From Epinephelus fuscoguttatus (taxonomy: Eukaryota; Chordata; Actinopteri; Perciformes; Serranidae), in the NCBI RefSeq assembly GCF_011397635.1, contig NC_064763.1, positions 24,007,437-24,071,436 on the forward strand: a stretch of 64,000 nt of DNA, given 5' to 3'. Position 1 is the stretch's first letter; the number at the start of each line of letters is the position of its first letter. Under the pieces are notes generated by a model that saw only the letters and a program-made list of their open reading frames with translations, made no database searches and had not been told where the DNA came from. The position numbers and the translations under genes were made by a program. Of the stretch, positions 22,341-33,509 are shown piece by piece.

Positions 22341-25213
22341 TCATGGACTCAGAAGACCCACAGCCACCGGAAGTGACATCACCAGTGACAAAAACCACGG
22401 TGCCGATTTGAACATCACACTGATCGCAGAGCAGATTGGAAGAATCCCTGTAACAAAGAGAAATGTGAATTTAGATATAGTTTCAGTTGGTGCTTGGAGG
22501 AAACCTCAGTTACAAGCTGAACTCTACTCACTGTGATGGACGGCCATGCTGTTCTCCTTCCACGAGTTGCCCTGGTAGACCCTGCAGGTGTAGGTGAAAG
22601 GCTTCTCATCAGCCAGCGGGGCCCAGGTGAGGCGGCACAGGTTAGGAGTGACCAGGCTGACGTTGCTTCTCCTGCGGTCCTCTACGGACACATAGATGAC
22701 GGAGTTGGGGAAGGTGGTGCCCACCAGGCGGCTGTCCTGTCGATACTCACAGTAGGGGCCGGGGACCTGGTAGGTGGGCGGAAACTCACAGTCCACCCTG
22801 ACGTTTCGCTCCAGGTAAGTAAGACACGGAAACATCTGAGGGCCGCGAGGGGCGAACAGAAACGTGGACACTGAGCTCACTGAAAGAGATGCAAACAGGA
22901 TGAGAATCACACATTTTCTTTTTTAAAACATGAAATGAAGGCAGCGAAATACTGAGAAATCCTGGAGATTATTCTGCTGCAACCTGCAGGGAACTTAAAC
23001 ATAGGAGGAGACTTGTTTATCAGCAGCACAATGATCCCAAACATAGTAAAGAAATCTCCGGCGGCAGTAACAGCCTTGGATCTTCTATGTGGATAGACAT
23101 GACATGGCCGTTTTTAAATAAAAAACATTTTATGTATGGAGCTACGCGCACGGCATAATTTTGCCAAGTAAAACATGCTCCTGGATCAACGTTCCAACGT
23201 TCCAGGACCAACATTGCAATCAACCAATCACAGCTTTCTGACATCATCAATGTGCTGCTGCTGTGCTTCTTTCAAAATTCCTTTGTGCTCCTTCAGAGCT
23301 ACGCTAGTTTCCCAAAAAGTTAATACAGTTAAATGTTGGCTAGCTAGCTTGCTATGTAGGTATACTATGCAAACAAGTAAGCTTGTCAATAGGCTAGAAT
23401 GTTAGTGAGTTAGCTTGCTAACTAGGTTGGCTATGCTAATGAGGAAACCTGCCTATAGATGAGAATATTGGCTAGCTAGCTTGATAAGTAGGTATGCTAT
23501 AAAATACAAAGCTTGTCAATAGGCTAGAATGTTGGTGAGTTAGCTTGCTAACTAAGTAGGTCATGCTATCAAATATCTGTTCACTAACAAAGAGTAAGTT
23601 GCAAATTCCTGCATTTACCACATCTTCCCTCCTTTTTTTGGGTTAGGTTTATTCAGGACCATCATCATGCTGATTCTGGATTATTTGTTTATGTCGACAT
23701 CAACTTAACAGTGATGTCCTGGATCAATATAAGCAACTCTATCCAGGGTTAACGTGATGATGATGGTCCTGGTTCAACATGAGCACTGCAATCCTGCGGA
23801 AAAAAAAAAAAAAGACTTTTGAATAGGTTATTAAAGGTCTTCGCAACTGCAAAATGACATCATCCTTAATCTTAATGTAAATGAACAATATCTGAGTCTA
23901 CTGGCAAGTTTACCTGTTAGTGTAGCCTACCTAGTTAGCAAGCTAATTGCTAACCCTGTAACTTAGAAGGTTTTTGTTCAGTGTTACTGAGGGTTTTTTT
24001 TAATTGTACTAACTTCAATTTAGAAACTAGCTTAGCTCAGATGAAGCACAGAAGCAGCACATTGATGATGTCAGAGGGCTGTGATTGGTTGATTGCAATC
24101 TTGGTCCTGAAATGCGATGTGGGATGTTAATCCAGGAGCATGTCGAAAATAAAATCTGATGTTAAAAAGGGAAACATTGGCACTTTAAAGATTCCACTGT
24201 AAAAATAAAACACAAAAATGTTTTGTTTTTTTTTATTCTGTTTTTGGTTTTTTGCATTCCAATGTGCTTCTTTAATGAACATCTTTCTGACTTTTTCTTC
24301 ATGTCCCTCTTTCTTCAGTGATAGTTTTTTTTTTTTTTTACCCAAGCCAGAAGTGCCATCTTAAAAAAACTGACCCTAAATAAAGAGTGACATAAAGAAA
24401 AAAATCAATAGCTTGGCATTGAAAAAAGAATGCAAAAAAATATCAAAATAAAATTTAAAAAAAAAACTGAAAAAAAAGGAGATTGGGAAAAAAGTGCCAT
24501 CTTTTTAAAAAATTACCCTTAACAAAGAGTGACATAAAGAAAAAAAATCAAAGGATTGTCATTGAAAAGAAATAAAAAAAAAAATAAAAAAAAAAAAATA
24601 AATAAATAAATAAAAAAATCATTATTGTCTGTGATTAATTTTACACTGGATTTCTTTCAATGCCAATATTTCCTTTTACAATGCCAAATTTTATTTTCAG
24701 TGCCCAGACTTAATGTCACTGTTTTAGTTTCATATAGTTCCCTTTCACTCCAGTTTAAAAGTTTAACTTGTCTGGGAAGTGACCACATCCCTCTGTAATA
24801 AAACCAGTATTTGTTAACCATGATGGATCTTTACTGATCACTGTGGTGAAACAGGGTAATGACACCTCTGCTGCAGTGTTACTGATTTTTTTTTTTTTTT
24901 TGCTGTTGTCATGGACGTGGACAAATCTGGACATGATCCCGAACTGCCTCAGCCTACTTATCAACACAGACATTATATTACGTCTCAATTTGGCAACTAG
25001 AGCTGTTTTTGGCAACTGTTCATCCGCTTAAAGTAACCACCCACAGTAGGCCTGTATAGATCCAACTTTAAATGGATGAGTTGGCAACCAGCACTTCAGA
25101 TTTACAGTCTTAAAATAAGCAAACACAAAGGAATAACACATACTGTGCTGAGTTTGATGCGTTACCGTGATCCCACCAAAGAGGAGGAAGGCCGTGGCGA
25201 ACAGGTGCAGCAT
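22341..25213 (-). CDS. Thy-1-like GPI-anchored Ig-V protein (paralogue of thy1)
   Basis: Three coding exons: 25213-25177 (signal peptide, M-L-H-L-F-A-T-A-F-L-L-F), 22879-22532 (Ig domain) and 22447-22341 (GPI signal), for 163 aa. All junctions are phase 1. Donors are GTGGGA and GTGAGT; acceptors follow pyrimidine tracts (CTCTTTCAG, TTTGTTACAG). Six cysteines at about 31, 43, 56, 94, 111 and 134 match one for one those of the plus-strand thy1 at 30983. C134 (P-I-C-S-A) is the likely GPI site, followed by a hydrophobic tail. One N-glycosylation sequon (N85-V-S) is seen. Thy-1 proteins sit in the outer leaflet and act in cell contact and signalling. The role here is inferred by family. The signal exon is the weakest part: it uses a less common donor, chosen because it keeps phase 1 and matches the paralogue. 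Confidence 0.78.
23172..24142. mobile_element. Foldback element in the Thy-1-like intron
   Basis: The left arm begins ACATGCTCCTGGAT and includes TTGCAATCAACCAATCACAGC and ACATCATCAATGTGCTGC. The right arm holds the complement of all three, ending at about 24142. Total about 970 bp, arms about 100 bp. A second internal palindrome (GACCATCATCATG with CATGATGATGGTC-like complement) lies at 23655-23780. No coding capacity. Confidence 0.75.
23335..23575 (+). repeat. Two tandem units of about 135 bp
   Basis: GGCTAGCTAGCTTG, AGCTTGTCAATAGGCTAGAA and GTGAGTTAGCTTGCTAAC occur twice in the same order inside the foldback element. Confidence 0.75.
24360..24620 (+). repeat. Two A-rich tandem units plus poly-A/TAAA tract
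   Basis: AAAGAGTGACATAAAGAAA, preceded by GTGCCATCTT and followed by CATTGAAAA, is present twice about 170 bp apart. It runs into an A-rich, TAAATAAA-rich tract. Sits in the intron of the Thy-1-like gene. Confidence 0.6.
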
Positions 25214-25224
25214 GATGATAGTTG

Positions 25225-25718
25225 TCTGATCAATAACCTTCACAGCACCCCTGACTGGAGTTCAACATGGGACAGAGTGAGAAAGTTGCACATGCAGCCG
25301 CAGAAAACCACCACTGATTATTACAGACAGACACAAGATGCGTTCAATCTTCAGAGACAATGCACACATGCAACCCTAACGGCACCATATATCAGGCCAC
25401 AGTACCGCAGTGAAAGCGGGCCTGGATGTGCCGCTCAGCCTGCAGCCCAAATGCAGATAGGACTACGCCCATGCAGTGTCTTAGCTCTGCAGCAAACCAA
25501 CGGTCTCCCCTCACATGCGCATTTTTTTTTTATCCCTACTGCAGGTGAAAGAGCCGGACAGCCATGGCGGCATGCCTCTGATACACGCATCTGAAAATAT
25601 TAGCTCTCCTACACTGACATATCTGATCCTTATTTTCTTCCCTTTAGATGAGACAGCCGGTCTTACCTGAGATGCGGCCCCTGTGCCAACGTTGAGCTGC
25701 GCCGGTGTGCCGGTATGC

Positions 25719-25754
<36 letters not shown>

Positions 25755-25790
25755 CTCCGTGTTGGACTGATACACTTATTGCTCTGTACG
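25225..25790 (-). promoter_or_regulatory. 5' UTR exon and presumed promoter of the Thy-1-like gene
   Basis: On the minus strand the sequence ending GCATCTCAG at 25667 is followed by a strong donor GTAAGA. It lies 450 bases before the signal-peptide exon, whose acceptor may be at 25226-25227. thy1 at 30 kb also has a non-coding first exon, which supports the model. The start site is not visible; I place it near 25790 because the sequence upstream changes to plain AT-rich DNA. Confidence 0.5.
25721..25753 (-). repeat. (AGC)11 trinucleotide run in the 5' UTR exon
   Basis: Eleven uninterrupted AGC units on the plus strand, hence GCT/CUG units in the predicted minus-strand transcript, inside its non-coding first exon. 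Likely length-polymorphic. Confidence 0.85.
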
Positions 25791-26137
25791 TAGTCTAACA
25801 CGCACACATAGGCTCCACTCTGTCATCCTAAAGAGACCATATCCTCATTGTACAGCAGGGATCCAAGTGCAGGGGGATTAATTTTCCTTCAGTTTATCAG
25901 ATAACAAAGCTGCAGCTCTGACCGCAGATTTTATGCCCATTACCCCCTCATGTGTGGCTCCAGCTGGACGAGGAGGGGGCGTCTTATTTTGGGGATCCCT
26001 GCGTTAAAAAGTTGGCAACTGAACCTTTTATACACTTATACATAATGGTAATGAACTTGCTTTTATATGCAACTACTCGTATTCAGATTACTGGTTTTGG
26101 GGTACTGTCATATTTTGGTGCAAAAAAAAAAAAAAAA

Positions 26138-26226
26138 AGAGTTCCCTCTGCAGGACAAAAACGGGAAGCACCACCACAGATATGACAAATACAGCAATCA
26201 ATGTTTTAGTGACATCTAGTGTAAAA
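26138..26226 (+). repeat. Short interspersed repeat, shared with 18755-18835
   Basis: Same ordered motifs (CCCTCTGCAGGACAAAA, GGAAGCACCACCA, GTGACATCTAGTGTA). Preceded by a 16-A run. Confidence 0.5.
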
Positions 26227-26524
26227 AGAGAGACGTGGGAGGACATGCAAACCTGCTATGACTGCAACATCCCTGAGTGAGAGAAAACTAAATCTAAATT
26301 TGTTGACTCCAGGGTTTGTCTTATGAAAGTTAACATAATTGACCTGTACCTCTGCAGCACTTTCTCCACTGCAGTCTCGTGAAGGGCAAATGATCTCCCC
26401 CACTTTGTTTGTTGTTATTTAGTCATTGCACATGTGGGCTGCATTGCACTGTCGTGTATTTACGCTCCTATTTGCTCTGCAGCAGATATTTGTTCTCAAA
26501 TGTGAATGATTTCCAGACACTAGT

Positions 26525-26630
26525 TCAGCATGGGACATCATGAAGAAGTTGCATATGCAGCCCCAAAATGTCATCATCTATTAGAGCTGAAGAACACAAG
26601 AAGCTTTCAGTCCACATAATAGAGACTGAG
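26525..26630. repeat. Diverged second copy of the 25260-25368 segment
   Basis: CATGGGACA, AGTTGCATATGCAGCC and ACACAAGA follow in the same order and spacing as CATGGGACA, AGTTGCACATGCAGCC and ACACAAGA at 25268-25340. The rest is about two-thirds identical by eye. No transposon ends are seen. Confidence 0.55.
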
Positions 26631-28009
26631 CATGGGGGATGGGGAGGTCCACTACGCAGACTGAAGCAGATGTGTTTACGTCAGAAATGTCTGAAATTGA
26701 TAGCATAAAGTTCTAACAATGTATCAGCATTCTACTTTTTCAGTGTTTCTGTTTGCTGTAAATGAGGTGTGTGTGTGTAGGTGTAGTGGAAGAACAAGCC
26801 TTTGCAGGTTTAAACAAGGACAAACTGAAACAGTGCAGTTGCATGTGCACGAATGACATCAGACATGTAAATTATGATGTATAACAATACAAACACACGT
26901 GTGTTAGTATAGTTGATCAGTGATATCAGTTATCGCTTACCTCTGTAGACCACCCAGTCTGCAGTCTGGACTACCAAACTTTCCTGCAACTTGAGAAAGC
27001 AAAGTCTGCCAACAGCTGCATAATGCTTGACGGCTGGTTCCTTCAAAATAAAGGCCTCTTTCACACTGGGAAAGCCTTCAGAAAATTGTGCAATCATACA
27101 ATGTTTTTGTCAACCCTCACATGTTGAAAATAGCTTCCTTATAAATGCAGAAATTTGAGCTTTGCTGGACAGATTCTTGATCGGGAAAATGGATTTTAAA
27201 AGAAGTGACTTAATCGATATATTTGGTGCACCTCATAGTCTAATGGTGGTACTGTTTACTAGTACCAGTAGTATAGCGTTCATCACTGAGGAAGAGTAGG
27301 TTATGGCTCTGTGTTTCATCTGCAGTGTATCAGCAGCATCCAGCAGAGGAGCAGCAGGGATCACAGCTACAGAATCTCTAATGAATACTTTTGGCAGGGA
27401 TCACTACACCTGCGCTCTGCTTTTGATTGTCAAAAGGGAGGAGAAGAAACAAATGTATATTTTGTTAAATGAATATTAAATAAAGCTCAGTTTAAGGTGG
27501 CACACATCCTCTGCTCTCATTGTTTGCTGTAGTTTGTGCCAGCCAGAGGGCTCTGCAACACTTCTGTCAGTGTCCTCGGAGACTGCTTCAGTATGGCAGT
27601 TGTTCAGCAACTGCCCAGAAAGGACCTTGAGAAAATGGATGAACAGTGCGAAGAGGATACAGTGAGAGGATACAGAGGACACAGTGGGTCTGTAGCCTCA
27701 GTGGATGTGACACGGTGTTCTCAGTGTTTTTAGGCAACACAGCCAGTGTTACATCATTTTACATATATGCATATTCTTTCATATTTAGATAAACATTTGC
27801 CATATTATATATCTATTCAACTATACCATGCTCACACGCCAGGCCTGCTAACCCACTGGAGTGACACCTGACTCTGTTAATCACTGCATTTTTTTTTTAT
27901 GGTTGATCACTGAGGCTCCTTAGTTGGCACCTCGCTGCCTAAAGGATCCTTATGTGTGCTATCCTGCTCAGAGTGCTGTGGTGGGTGGCTCTATCTTCTC
28001 TTCACTGAG
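26631..28009. other. Shared upstream region of the two Thy-1 genes, no gene recognised
   Basis: Lies between the divergent thy1-like and thy1 transcription units. No exon is supported. It could hold enhancers for either gene, but no motif cluster stands out by eye. Confidence 0.45.
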
Positions 28010-28387
28010 GGTGTTTAAGTGGACATGAATAACCCATTTATGAGGCTTATCCAGGTTATGATCATATTCGGTTTCTCATAAACAGAATATAGTGTTTACA
28101 AGCTCAAACACATACGGAAAACTCCCAAAACCCGATCATAAACGTGAATAACCTGACATGCATAACCTGTTTATGATCGGGTTTTTGGAGTGTTGAGCTT
28201 GTAAACACATAATTCTGTTTATGAGAAACCTGAATATGCCAGCTGGAGTACTCTGAAAGAAAATGGGATGTATACAGGAAATATGAAAACCTGATTTCTG
28301 TGTCTTCATGGAAGCACCATATCCTGAAAATGATCATAACCTGGATAAGCTACATAAACGGGTCATTCACGTCCATGTAATCACACT
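28010..28387. mobile_element. Near-complete palindromic MITE
   Basis: The left arm contains GACATGAATAACCC, then GCTTATCCAGGTTATGATCAT. The right arm carries ATGATCATAACCTGGATAAGC, then GGGTCATTCACGTCC, the reverse complement. A second inner palindrome pairs TTTCTCATAAACAGAAT with ATTCTGTTTATGAGAAA. Almost the whole element folds back. Confidence 0.82.
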
Positions 28388-28389
28388 CA

Positions 28390-30270
28390 CTGTTATAGGC
28401 TTCATGTGATAACAGTTCATACTTCTGTGTCCTGCTGAGTTCAACTTGAGTTAGCCCACCAGATGAGGATTGATACAGATTCTCATTTACCAACACTGGC
28501 CAAGCAGTGACTCGGGGCTACCTCAACAAATGCCAGCTCATTTTTACACATGCTAACAGTGTGAGCTGTTAAATTTAATACAGGTATTCGAGGTTCCCAG
28601 AGGATAAATCCTACTGACTTTGGTGATCACATAACTTTTTATCTGGCTCAACCGTGAGGTTGGCAATAAAGTGCCCCTTGAATGAGTCCTCAAACCTGGA
28701 AATTAGTTTGTGTTTTTGCAATCCTGGTTCCTTCATCTCAAAGTAGGTCTGTGGTTAGCACAAGCTTAAGAGACGGTCATGTTTTGTTCTATGACATAAA
28801 ACACATTAGTGGATGTCCCACTTGTGAATTTCAAAGCTTTCTATGTGTCTTAAAAAAGGTGGTTACTGACAAGTGGCTAAATTAGACTACAGAATGTCAT
28901 CACAACAGAAATAAACACGTTTACAGCCTGGTACAAAAAACAGTTTTGGTTTCTATAGCTAATTTCCCTCGAGTATATAACTCACCTGCTTACATTTTAT
29001 TGAGGCTTAAAGTTATGAATAATTAAGGGCAGGCCTCTTTGAGTGACAGGCTCTCTGCCGATGGTGTCCTCAGCCACTTACTCCACTGTGTCTCGGTTCC
29101 ACCTGTCCCCTGTCCCACTGTCTTTAATTGTTTTTACATGTAGTGTGGATGTGCTACTACTACTACTCAGTTGTGGCGCTAACAGCCCTCTTAATAGCAT
29201 AATTTTGTCCCTTTTAGTCCTTTAATAAAATGCAGTTATGTAGATGATACACCTATACCCCTTTTCCACTCAAATTCGTGCATGTACGTGGGTTTTTTAA
29301 ACACGGGAAAACCCACATAAAATAGGCCATAGACTCCTTTCCCATTGTCAGTGGACTAGAGTTGCGTACACGGTTCTGCAGCAGACGAGCACCAGCTAGC
29401 ATTTCTGGTTTTTTGTGTCATGTTCGATGTCACAGCTGGCTGGAAAACAGATTAGTAAACATTAAAGCAGCATGGAGGCCAGCAAAAATGTAATAGCGGT
29501 TACTTTTTGTTTTTAATCTCACATTAGTCAGTCTCTCTTTCAAACTTGGTCAATGTTTGAGCACTGCTTGCGTAGAGACGGATGGTATTTTGTGATAGCG
29601 CATTAATGTACTCACCTGGGTGTTGTATTTCCATCAGTGCTGAATGGAATCAGAGCTGATAAACACCTTTGCCTTTTCTGTATCAGTTCATGATGTAAAT
29701 GTCTTTAATTTTGTCAAAATAAAAGTCCTCTGCTACATTCATGTTCTTATTTGGGCTCAAATGCACATTTTGAATATTGAGGGGGGGTCTTGTTCCCTGT
29801 GTTCCCCCTGAAATCTACATCTAAGCACCTATTAGCAGACTCATATGCAGTATTATATCATCTTGTGTGTTCTTTTGTTTTCCTTTGTGGTGTTTTTCCA
29901 TTTTATACAGGTGTTAATGTGGTATGGATCTTCAATACATTAGTTTAAATGGACTATCTGCACGTTTGTGTTTAATATGTATTTATTTTAATTTATGTCT
30001 GCAAAAGTAGCAGAGAAACTGCTGACATGTCTTGTACTCGCATACTGAATGAGGAAATGTCGAACAGCTGCTGAGGTGTCTCAGCTAATCAAACGCTCAT
30101 CACATCATTTTCAGTTTCCGTCCCATTCAGCACGGATCCAGTCCTTCAATATGAGGCCAGGGGTTTGTGTATTGACATGTGATCCTCTGTCCTGTGGTAA
30201 AACAGAGAGTAGGAATCGATACAAATCCGGATACAATACTGAGAAATGTCCCCAAAGTCCACTGGAGCAG
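28390..30270. other. Upstream of thy1, mostly unremarkable
   Basis: No exon supported. 29690-29830 is a diverged, reverse-oriented copy of the interspersed repeat described at 33140-33395 (ATTGAGGGGGGGTCTTG and GAAATCTACATCTA). Confidence 0.5.
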
Positions 30271-30274
30271 CATT

Positions 30275-30425
30275 TTCTCCCCCCTTCTCTCTCCCCACTC
30301 CCCTCCCTCTCTGTCCCACTCCCCTCCCTCTCTCCTCTGTTTCTTCAATAAGCCGACCTCTACTGTATCTACCCCTGGCATCACACTGCAGAGCACTGAG
30401 GAAAGCTCAAACTGCATCAGACAAG
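30275..30425 (+). promoter_or_regulatory. thy1 core region: pyrimidine tract and 5' UTR exon
   Basis: An almost pure C/T tract at 30275-30351 includes CCCACTCCCCTCCCTCTCT twice. It is followed by a predicted non-coding exon ending GACAAG at 30425 before the donor GTGAGA. The coding exon starts after a good acceptor (TTTGCAG) at 30969. Mammalian THY1 also begins with a non-coding exon. No TATA box is evident. The start site is inferred. Confidence 0.5.
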
Positions 30426-30982
30426 GTGAGAATGATTCGCTGTTATTTGCTGGATCTGAGCTATGTTAAAATATTGAACTGTGTCATGATGCACACTGCT
30501 TCTCTTTTTGTCTGGATGGAATATTAGGCTGGAGTCAGCACTAAAGCAAATGACTGAAGGCGAGAGCAGGTCTGCATCAAGCAAGCAGCTGCTTTATGTA
30601 TTTTCTTAACATGTTAAATGCAAGCAGGTGAAGAATCAGTGCAGGCGCTGGAGAGAAATGTGTCATTGTTGGCAATTGACCAGTGAAGTTTGCAGCTCAT
30701 CTGTTTGCACCAGTGAGGCTGTATTGTGCTCAGTTATTCAGTAATATGGTACAGTGACTTTTCCACAGTCACCTCTGCAGAAGTGTGGTATTCGTGTCTG
30801 TGGAATCTGACCCTGCTCTTTACAGCACAGTCAGCGTTATTCGATTAGAAATTCAATAATGCAAAGATATGACAGCAAATTAAAGAGTCCAGATGTTCGC
30901 TGGTGTGTAGTTACTGCCTGGTGTTAGTTTGCTGTGATTTATTTAATGTCTTTGAATCTTGCTTTGCAGGAAATCTGGGAGA

Positions 30983-31712
30983 ATGTACTTCCTTGGTATA
31001 ATTTTACTCTTCGGTAAGACATACATAATGTTAATAGAGGACAGTCTTTTAATATTTGCATATTTTCTCGTGAATGATTTTCTAATCTGAATCAGTTTTT
31101 AATTGTTAAATATCTGATCATTTCTCTGTGTTGTGCTACACATAGGCTTTGCGTCAGCCCAGAAAGTGATTCAGTTGACCTACTGCTCAATAGATGAGGA
31201 CAACCTCAGGATGGACTGCAAATATGCGGTTCCCGCTGAGTCGCCAGAACCATTTTGCAAGTACACAAACGGCGAAAGACTCTTTGACACCACCGACCCA
31301 GACGAGGAGCAACACGCCCCCTTCAAGAAGCGCGCCAAAGTCCGCATCTTCCCGGGCAACATCTGTCGCCTGCTCTTTAAAAACCTGCCCAACGGCAAGT
31401 CCAACTTCACCTGCAACATCAGGCTTCCCGACTCGGCGACGGTTTCCAAAACCTCAGTGGTTGAGAAAAGTAAGCTGCTTGTGCTCTTTGTTTACCACAG
31501 CTGTGCACATCCTGTTATTTCACCAAAAAACAACAGAAAACATCTGATTGACTGCCAAACAAAATGCTCCTCCTTCTGAACCTGCATTATTTTTTCTTAT
31601 TGCAGAGCTCCTCCTCCCCTGCTCAGCGTGGAGTGTCCTATTACAAAGCTGCAGTGGCCTGCTGCTGACCTTGATGACACTTCCCATGCTGCTGGAAATT
31701 CACTGGCTGTGA
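30983..31712 (+). CDS. thy1: Thy-1 membrane glycoprotein
   Basis: Coding exons 30983-31013 (signal peptide), 31146-31469 (Ig-V domain) and 31606-31712 (GPI signal) give 153 aa; human THY1 has 161. All introns are phase 1 with GTAAGA and GTAAGC donors. The signal sequence M-Y-F-L-G-I-I-L-L-F-G ends A-S-A, so the mature protein would start Q-K-V-I-Q-L-T, like the Q-start of mammalian Thy-1. N-L-R-M-D-C-K-Y matches the family L-R-L-D-C. Cysteines lie at 24, 35, 48, 84, 100, 124 and 134. C35-C100 should be the Ig disulfide, and C48/C84 an extra pair absent from mammals. C124 (L-P-C-S-A) is the expected GPI attachment residue, followed by a hydrophobic tail. N97-F-T is a glycosylation sequon. The protein acts at the outer plasma membrane in adhesion and signalling of neurons, T cells or fibroblasts (family knowledge). 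Confidence 0.85.
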
Positions 31713-32894
31713 ATGAGGCGCCAAACTGCTGCATACGTTAACACTGCACCCATAATCATCTGGTGACTCTCCTGAAGTTGTGTGTATGCACAAAGTGCAA
31801 TGAGTTGAAGCGAATGAACGTGCAGTATATATCTGGTATGTCACAGGTCTGCTAACTCTGCATCATGCACTCGATACTAAGCACACATACTACTGCATAT
31901 ACTCTACAGTACTCTCTCATATAAAGTTATTGAAATGTGCAGTAGAAATCTGTTTCTGACAGACATGTCTAACAGGGTGATGAGTAACAAGCATGAATAT
32001 GACTTAATCCTTAACTGAAAGTCTATATTCTGTAATCTTTAATATCTACATTCACTAATTTTTGTGATTTTATTCAGTGTGATGAACGATACCGAGCTTT
32101 AGCCTTTAGTCTTAATAACAAGATAGCACGAACTATCTGTGTGGACAGCAAATAAGAGGGATTTTAAAGGGAGATGAAAACTGCTCAACCATCAGGCAAT
32201 TTAAATTTTCTCAGCTCAAAAGTGATGCAACGTCGCACTCCGCAATGTGACATTATTGCTGAGTATCATCACTCTTTAAGGTGAGCGATCTATTTTGCCT
32301 GACTGAAATCTGTCCCATGTGTCTCCTTCTTGGCTGCCAGATGACGAGGGCAGACAGAGGCGACCTTGTGCCACACAGGCCCACTACAGTGGAAGACTGT
32401 GTCGTATTAGTCGATAAGAACTGGGCAGGGCAACAAAGATAGCTTTGGCAAGGGTTGAGTCTGATGACAAGCAGAGAAACAAAAACTTTTGAATTGTTTT
32501 TGACCGACTACTAATGTATGCATGAGCAATAACGTCTATACTACTCTGAGGAGACGATGTATAAAGTCCCTCTACTATCGTGACAAAGAAAACCAAAACA
32601 CAAACTCAGTTTTATTTTGCCTTTCACTTGTGCCTGAGACACATGATCCATATTCAGCCGAGGCTTGTTGTCATAAATATACAGTATGTCTCTGAAAGCT
32701 CTACATTTAGTCAGATCCACATCGACGGTTCTATTTATACATGGACAGTGAATATGCTTTATATGGTGTAATGTTTTCTCTGATAATGTTCAAGATTTTT
32801 ACTTATGTATATAGTTGAGTAGGTGGTGTGTAGTCAAAGTACAATCATTTAATTGCACTGAAAAGCACTGCTGTACTATGTACTGTATAATGAC

Positions 32895-32900
32895 AATAAA
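32895..32900 (+). terminator. Poly-A signal of thy1
   Basis: AATAAA about 1.2 kb past the stop codon at 31712. This gives a 3' UTR similar in length to mammalian THY1. 31713-32894 is read as 3' UTR and holds no other gene. Confidence 0.5.
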
Positions 32901-33139
32901 CTGAACTGAAACTTAACTGCGTCAGATTCAAACAATGCTCATTAAATTAAACCAACCAAGCAGTTAAATGTGTTCTGGCATGAACTCCAGCATGCATGTC
33001 CTCAGTTGGTATGAGCATTATGTTGAAGGTGCTGTTGGTGTCCTGTAGAGGGAAGCACTGGGTGTTAAAAAGAGGAAGGAAATGCAGGAATTGCAGGGAT
33101 TACAGCCACGAGGAAGCATGCCAACATTTAGACATGTGC

Positions 33140-33395
33140 AGTAATGCAAACATAGGTGTAGATTTTGGGGAGGACGCAGGTGAAAGAAGCAGGAGGCTTT
33201 TATTTTGACAAATTTAAAGACATTTACACCTTAAATTGATGCAGAAAAGGCAAAAATTTTTGAAATTCACCAGAATGCTGGAAATTAAGAGTTCAGTGCT
33301 CAAAATCTTCTGGAGGAGGCCCTTGACACCCTGTTTTACATGTGTCCCCCTCAATGTTGCAATGCTGAAATAAAACTTACGCCCTTGCAGTACTG
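33140..33395 (+). repeat. Interspersed repeat, family R3
   Basis: Begins GGTGTAGATTTTGGGG and carries AAATTGATGCAGAAAAGGC, TTCACCAGAATGC and GCTCAAAATCTTCTGG. The same motifs occur in reverse orientation at 55375-55600, and in part at 29690-29830. Class unknown, no coding. Confidence 0.65.
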
Positions 33396-33509
33396 TGTCA
33401 GAGCAAGTAGTTCAGGGATTATCAGCATGTTATATGATAAAAATAAATATAACTGCGCAAACAGGCTAAAAGAGTGTGTTTGTGATCTTATAATATCCTA
33501 ACAACAGTT

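Noticed and set aside
25160-25177. Alternative signal-exon donor GTAACG three codons further in the Thy-1-like gene
   Set aside because: It would give phase 0, while the next exon needs phase 1. The GTGGGA donor at 25176 keeps frame and matches the thy1 exon plan.
25511-25807. 98-codon minus-strand frame with an alanine run
   Set aside because: The alanines come from translating the triplet run; the frame crosses a strong splice donor and matches no family. The region fits a 5' UTR exon better.
30127-30469. Overlapping frames of 93-100 codons on both strands
   Set aside because: Produced by the C/T-rich tract and low stop density; no homology and they cross the predicted 5' UTR exon.
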